DNA from: Nostoc sp. ATCC 43529
Lineage (GTDB): Bacteria > Cyanobacteriota > Cyanobacteriia > Cyanobacteriales > Nostocaceae
Assembly: GCA_003326205.1 (NCBI GenBank)
Contig: LWTK01000074.1
Location: forward strand, 62,001-126,000
Direction of reading: 5' to 3'
Length of the DNA stretch: 64,000 bases
Both the position numbers and the translations under genes were made by a program. Positions 61,424 through 64,000 of this stretch are shown piece by piece (positions within the stretch are counted from its first letter, which is position 1; each line of letters begins with the position of its first letter). The notes under the pieces were generated by a model, which saw nothing but the letters and a program-made list of their open reading frames with translations, searched no databases and was not told where the DNA came from.

Positions 61424-64000
61424 TTATAATCCCGCTAGCAACTCAGCAATAGTTTCAACGGTGTACTTGAGCTGCTCTTCTGTATGGAGTGGCGAAATAA
61501 AAAATCTCAATCTTGCTTCGTTAAACTCCACAGCCGGATATCCAATAGCAAAAACGTTAATGCCACGTTGATAAGCAGCATCAGCTAACCTCGCTGCTCG
61601 ATCTGAATCGCCCACAATAATAGGGATTACCCCCGAATCCTTACTAGTTCCGGTGTTCAAGCCCTTTTGTTTTGCTAGTTCTAAGAATAACTTAGCGCGC
61701 TCTTTAAGCTGGGTTACTAGTTGAGGCTTAGCCTGAACTTTTCGGATAGCTGCTAATCCTGCTGCAACGTTAGCTGGAGAAGCCCCAACAGTGAAAAGAA
61801 AACCTGGTGAAGAGTGTTTCAAGTAACTAACCAGAGACTTACAACCAGCAATATAACCCCCGCTACTACCTAAAGCTTTGCTGATAGTCCCCATCCAAAT
61901 GTCAACCTGACTTGAATTGATCCCAAAGTGTTCTCCTACGCCTCGCCCAGTCTGACCTAGAACACCAATAGAATGAGCCTCATCAATAAACAACCACGCT
62001 TTATAACGCTCCTTAATTTCAATGAGTTTAAACAGGTCGGAAAGAACATCTCCGTCCATACTGTAAACTCCTTCAACCAGAATAAGAACTCGTTGATAAT
62101 GTAGTCGTTTCTGTTCGAGAATCTCCTCCAGAGCCTGCAAATCATTATGAGGAAAGGGAATCATTGTTGCACCAGACAGCTTACTACCCATCACAGCACT
62201 GTTGTGCATATACTTATCGTGTACGATCAAATCGTTAGAACCAACAATTGAACTAATAGCATATACATTAGTTGCATGTCCGTGACCAAATACTATGGCA
62301 TCTTCGGTTCCCAACCAACTAGCAATTGTTTCTTCTAGTTCTTTGTGTAAAGGAGTTTCTCCGGAAACTATTCGGCTTGCACCAGAAGAAGTACCATATT
62401 GTTCAATTGCTAACTGAGCTGCTTTAACAACATCAGGATCGCTAGAAAGACGCAGATAGTCGAAACTCGAAAAGTCAATGTATTCACTATTGTCAATTAA
62501 CATAGTTGACTTGGCTGACTTCTGCTTGGCTCTGAAATAGGGATACTTCATCTCCCCAGATTCATAAATCGACAATCTCTCTCTTAGTTCCAAATATTCA
62601 GGCAGTAAGTCAAATTGATAGTACTCTGATGGGATATCGACTAGGGAGCGGAATTTAACTGATGGTGCAGAATTGATATCTGTTATCTCCAGCCCCTCTG
62701 CGAAACTAATTTTCTCTAGGGGAACAATCAGCTTATCAACATTATTTCCTAATCGAAGAACGATGTGTTGAGTTAATTCACGGATAGTTGGGTAAACAAA
62801 AATAATTCCCTCGGCTAGGCGAAGCCCTGATAGTTTTTCTACTTCAGTGGCAAACTCAACTGCCTGCACTGAATCTAATCCATAGTCTACAAACAGAGAA
62901 GTAGAGGAGATCGTCTGGAGAGCAACATTCACTTTACGAGCAATCCACACCTTCATCCAATTTTCTAAAAATGTTATTGGATCAGAACTGGATACTTCTG
63001 TCTGAGACTGAGTTGCAGATTGTTGGGGGATTTTGCTTAGTTGGGTTTTACCTTTGACAACCTCAAACTCATTATTCAAATATTTTTGCCTACAAGCCGA
63101 GCGCTGAATCTTGCCACTAGAAGTCTTAGGAATTGATAAAGGTCTGATAAGCAATACATCATAAATTTGTAGCTCGTACTCTTCTGCTACAGTTCGACGG
63201 ATACGTGTGCTTATTTCGTCTACATCAATTTTGCGGAGATGTTCTCGCTCTACCTCTTGGATTACAACTAACTGTTCTTCACCACCTATTCTTACTGTGA
63301 AAGCAGCTCCACTATTTGAGCGCAGTCTTGAATCGCTTTGTTGGACGGTAAGCTCAATATCTTGAGGATAATGATTGCGTCCTCGAATAATAATTAAGTC
63401 TTTAAGACGACCAGTGATAAACAGTTGCTCGTTTTTGATAAATCCCAAATCTCCCGTTCGCAAAAATGGCTCCTCACTCGTATCTGCTATTCTGGCCTGA
63501 AAAGTTCGTTTGCTTTCCTCCAGTTGTTTCCAATAACCTTGGGCTACATTCGGTCCTGATACCCAAATTTCTCCTATACCATCAGGTGGACATAAGGTTA
63601 AGGAATTGGGGTCTACAATGGCAATTTTTTGTCCCAACCAGGACTGACCGCAGCTTACAAGCGCTTGAATATCTTCTGTTTCGTCACTAGCAACGATCGC
63701 TCGGTCTCGTTCTAAAGCAGATTTATTGACTTTGCAAATAATCGGCGGCTCCGTCTTAAGTCCCCCAGTCACCAATAGCGTTGTCTCAGCCATACCATAG
63801 CAGGGATAAAACGCTTCTCGACGAAAGCCACAATCGGCAAAACTAGCGGTAAACTGCTCTATTGTTGATGCCCTGACGGGTTCGGCTCCGTTAAAAGCAA
63901 TTTCCCAGCTAGTCAAATCTAGACTAGCTCGCTGTTCGGGAGTAATTGCACGCAAGCATAAGTCATAGGCAAAGTTAGGACCACCGCTAGTAGTTGCTTT
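61424..64000 (-). CDS. FAAL - ACP - alpha-oxoamine synthase fusion (5' end outside window)
   Basis: Open to the right edge of the window; at least 858 aa are visible. The first part is the fatty-acyl-AMP ligase C-terminal half (ATTSGGPNFAYDLC, FNGAEPVR, YPCYGMAETTLL, LRTGDLGF). An acyl carrier protein follows with DYGLDSVQAVEF (phosphopantetheine Ser codon at 62870-62872). The last 450 residues are a PLP enzyme of the alpha-oxoamine synthase family (BioF/serine palmitoyltransferase type): GTSSGASR, IVHDKYMHNS, DEAHSIG and the PLP Lys in ISKALGSSGGY (codon 61877-61879). Predicted reaction: activate a fatty acid, load it on the ACP, and condense it with an amino acid with loss of CO2 to an alpha-amino ketone. 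Amino-acid choice cannot be read from the sequence. Confidence 0.92.
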   Translation of the reverse strand, partial: KATTSGGPNFAYDLCLRAITPEQRASLDLTSWEIAFNGAEPVRASTIEQFTASFADCGFRREAFYPCYGMAETTLLVTGGLKTEPPIICKVNKSALERDRAIVASDETEDIQALVSCGQSWLGQKIAIVDPNSLTLCPPDGIGEIWVSGPNVAQGYWKQLEESKRTFQARIADTSEEPFLRTGDLGFIKNEQLFITGRLKDLIIIRGRNHYPQDIELTVQQSDSRLRSNSGAAFTVRIGGEEQLVVIQEVEREHLRKIDVDEISTRIRRTVAEEYELQIYDVLLIRPLSIPKTSSGKIQRSACRQKYLNNEFEVVKGKTQLSKIPQQSATQSQTEVSSSDPITFLENWMKVWIARKVNVALQTISSTSLFVDYGLDSVQAVEFATEVEKLSGLRLAEGIIFVYPTIRELTQHIVLRLGNNVDKLIVPLEKISFAEGLEITDINSAPSVKFRSLVDIPSEYYQFDLLPEYLELRERLSIYESGEMKYPYFRAKQKSAKSTMLIDNSEYIDFSSFDYLRLSSDPDVVKAAQLAIEQYGTSSGASRIVSGETPLHKELEETIASWLGTEDAIVFGHGHATNVYAISSIVGSNDLIVHDKYMHNSAVMGSKLSGATMIPFPHNDLQALEEILEQKRLHYQRVLILVEGVYSMDGDVLSDLFKLIEIKERYKAWLFIDEAHSIGVLGQTGRGVGEHFGINSSQVDIWMGTISKALGSSGGYIAGCKSLVSYLKHSSPGFLFTVGASPANVAAGLAAIRKVQAKPQLVTQLKERAKLFLELAKQKGLNTGTSKDSGVIPIIVGDSDRAARLADAAYQRGINVFAIGYPAVEFNEARLRFFISPLHTEEQLKYTVETIAELLAGL

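Overview
The window reads as chromosomal DNA of a filamentous, Nostoc/Anabaena-type cyanobacterium. Evidence seen directly: photosystem genes (psbA, a psaB paralogue), the bicarbonate transporter bicA, many GCGATCGC (HIP1) octamers, heptamer-based low-complexity repeats, several families of short palindromic or MITE-like repeats, and a concentration of very large multi-domain signalling proteins. No rRNA, tRNA or CRISPR array was recognised.

Layout. (1) About 0.2-31.5 kb is a signalling region: a Ser/Thr kinase-ATPase-GAF-histidine kinase giant, a multi-PAS/GAF hybrid kinase, a REC-wHTH-Hpt-REC-REC-GGDEF regulator, a membrane LOV-containing hybrid kinase that overlaps a GGEEF diguanylate cyclase by 4 bp, and an FHA-PAS-GAF-GGDEF-EAL protein. 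Among them lie an M14 carboxypeptidase, a TPR protein, a TpsB/FhaC-type outer-membrane transporter and small unknown genes, one of which has a CIRCE (HrcA operator) sequence about 250 bp upstream. (2) 31.7-33.8 kb is an ABC exporter with a MarR regulator. (3) 34.2-44.9 kb is a photosynthesis, carbon and sodium block: psbA (Glu130 form), bicA, an NhaS3-like Na+/H+ antiporter and an Mrp-type Na+/H+ antiporter operon. The Mrp operon (C-D-E-F-G-DUF4040-B) is interrupted between mrpF and mrpG by an IsrB element with an upstream HEARO/omega RNA. BicA uses a Na+ gradient that NhaS3 and Mrp could restore, so this block makes functional sense. (4) 44.9-52.1 kb holds a selenium-binding-protein homologue, a glycosidase-like/aspartyl-protease-like fusion, a psaB copy without psaA and a PsaX-like small membrane protein. 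(5) 52.1-54.3 kb is decaying DNA: frameshifted or truncated remnants (phytanoyl-CoA dioxygenase, GH43, others). (6) 54.4-64 kb is a minus-strand group: alpha/beta hydrolase, BASS transporter, acyl-CoA dehydrogenase, SDR reductase, PEP-CTERM protein, sulfotransferase and, running off the right edge, a fatty-acyl-AMP ligase-ACP-alpha-oxoamine synthase fusion. I infer a candidate pathway for a sphingoid-like or sulfated amino-lipid.

The two most interesting systems are the guide-RNA-type IsrB element placed exactly at an operon junction and the FAAL-ACP-oxoamine synthase/SDR/acyl-CoA dehydrogenase/sulfotransferase group. Other signals worth attention are the CIRCE site, the LOV kinase-cyclase pair, heptamer repeats inserted in frame at the same place in two histidine kinase ATP-binding domains, the solo divergent psaB, and several MITE families with clear terminal inverted repeats.
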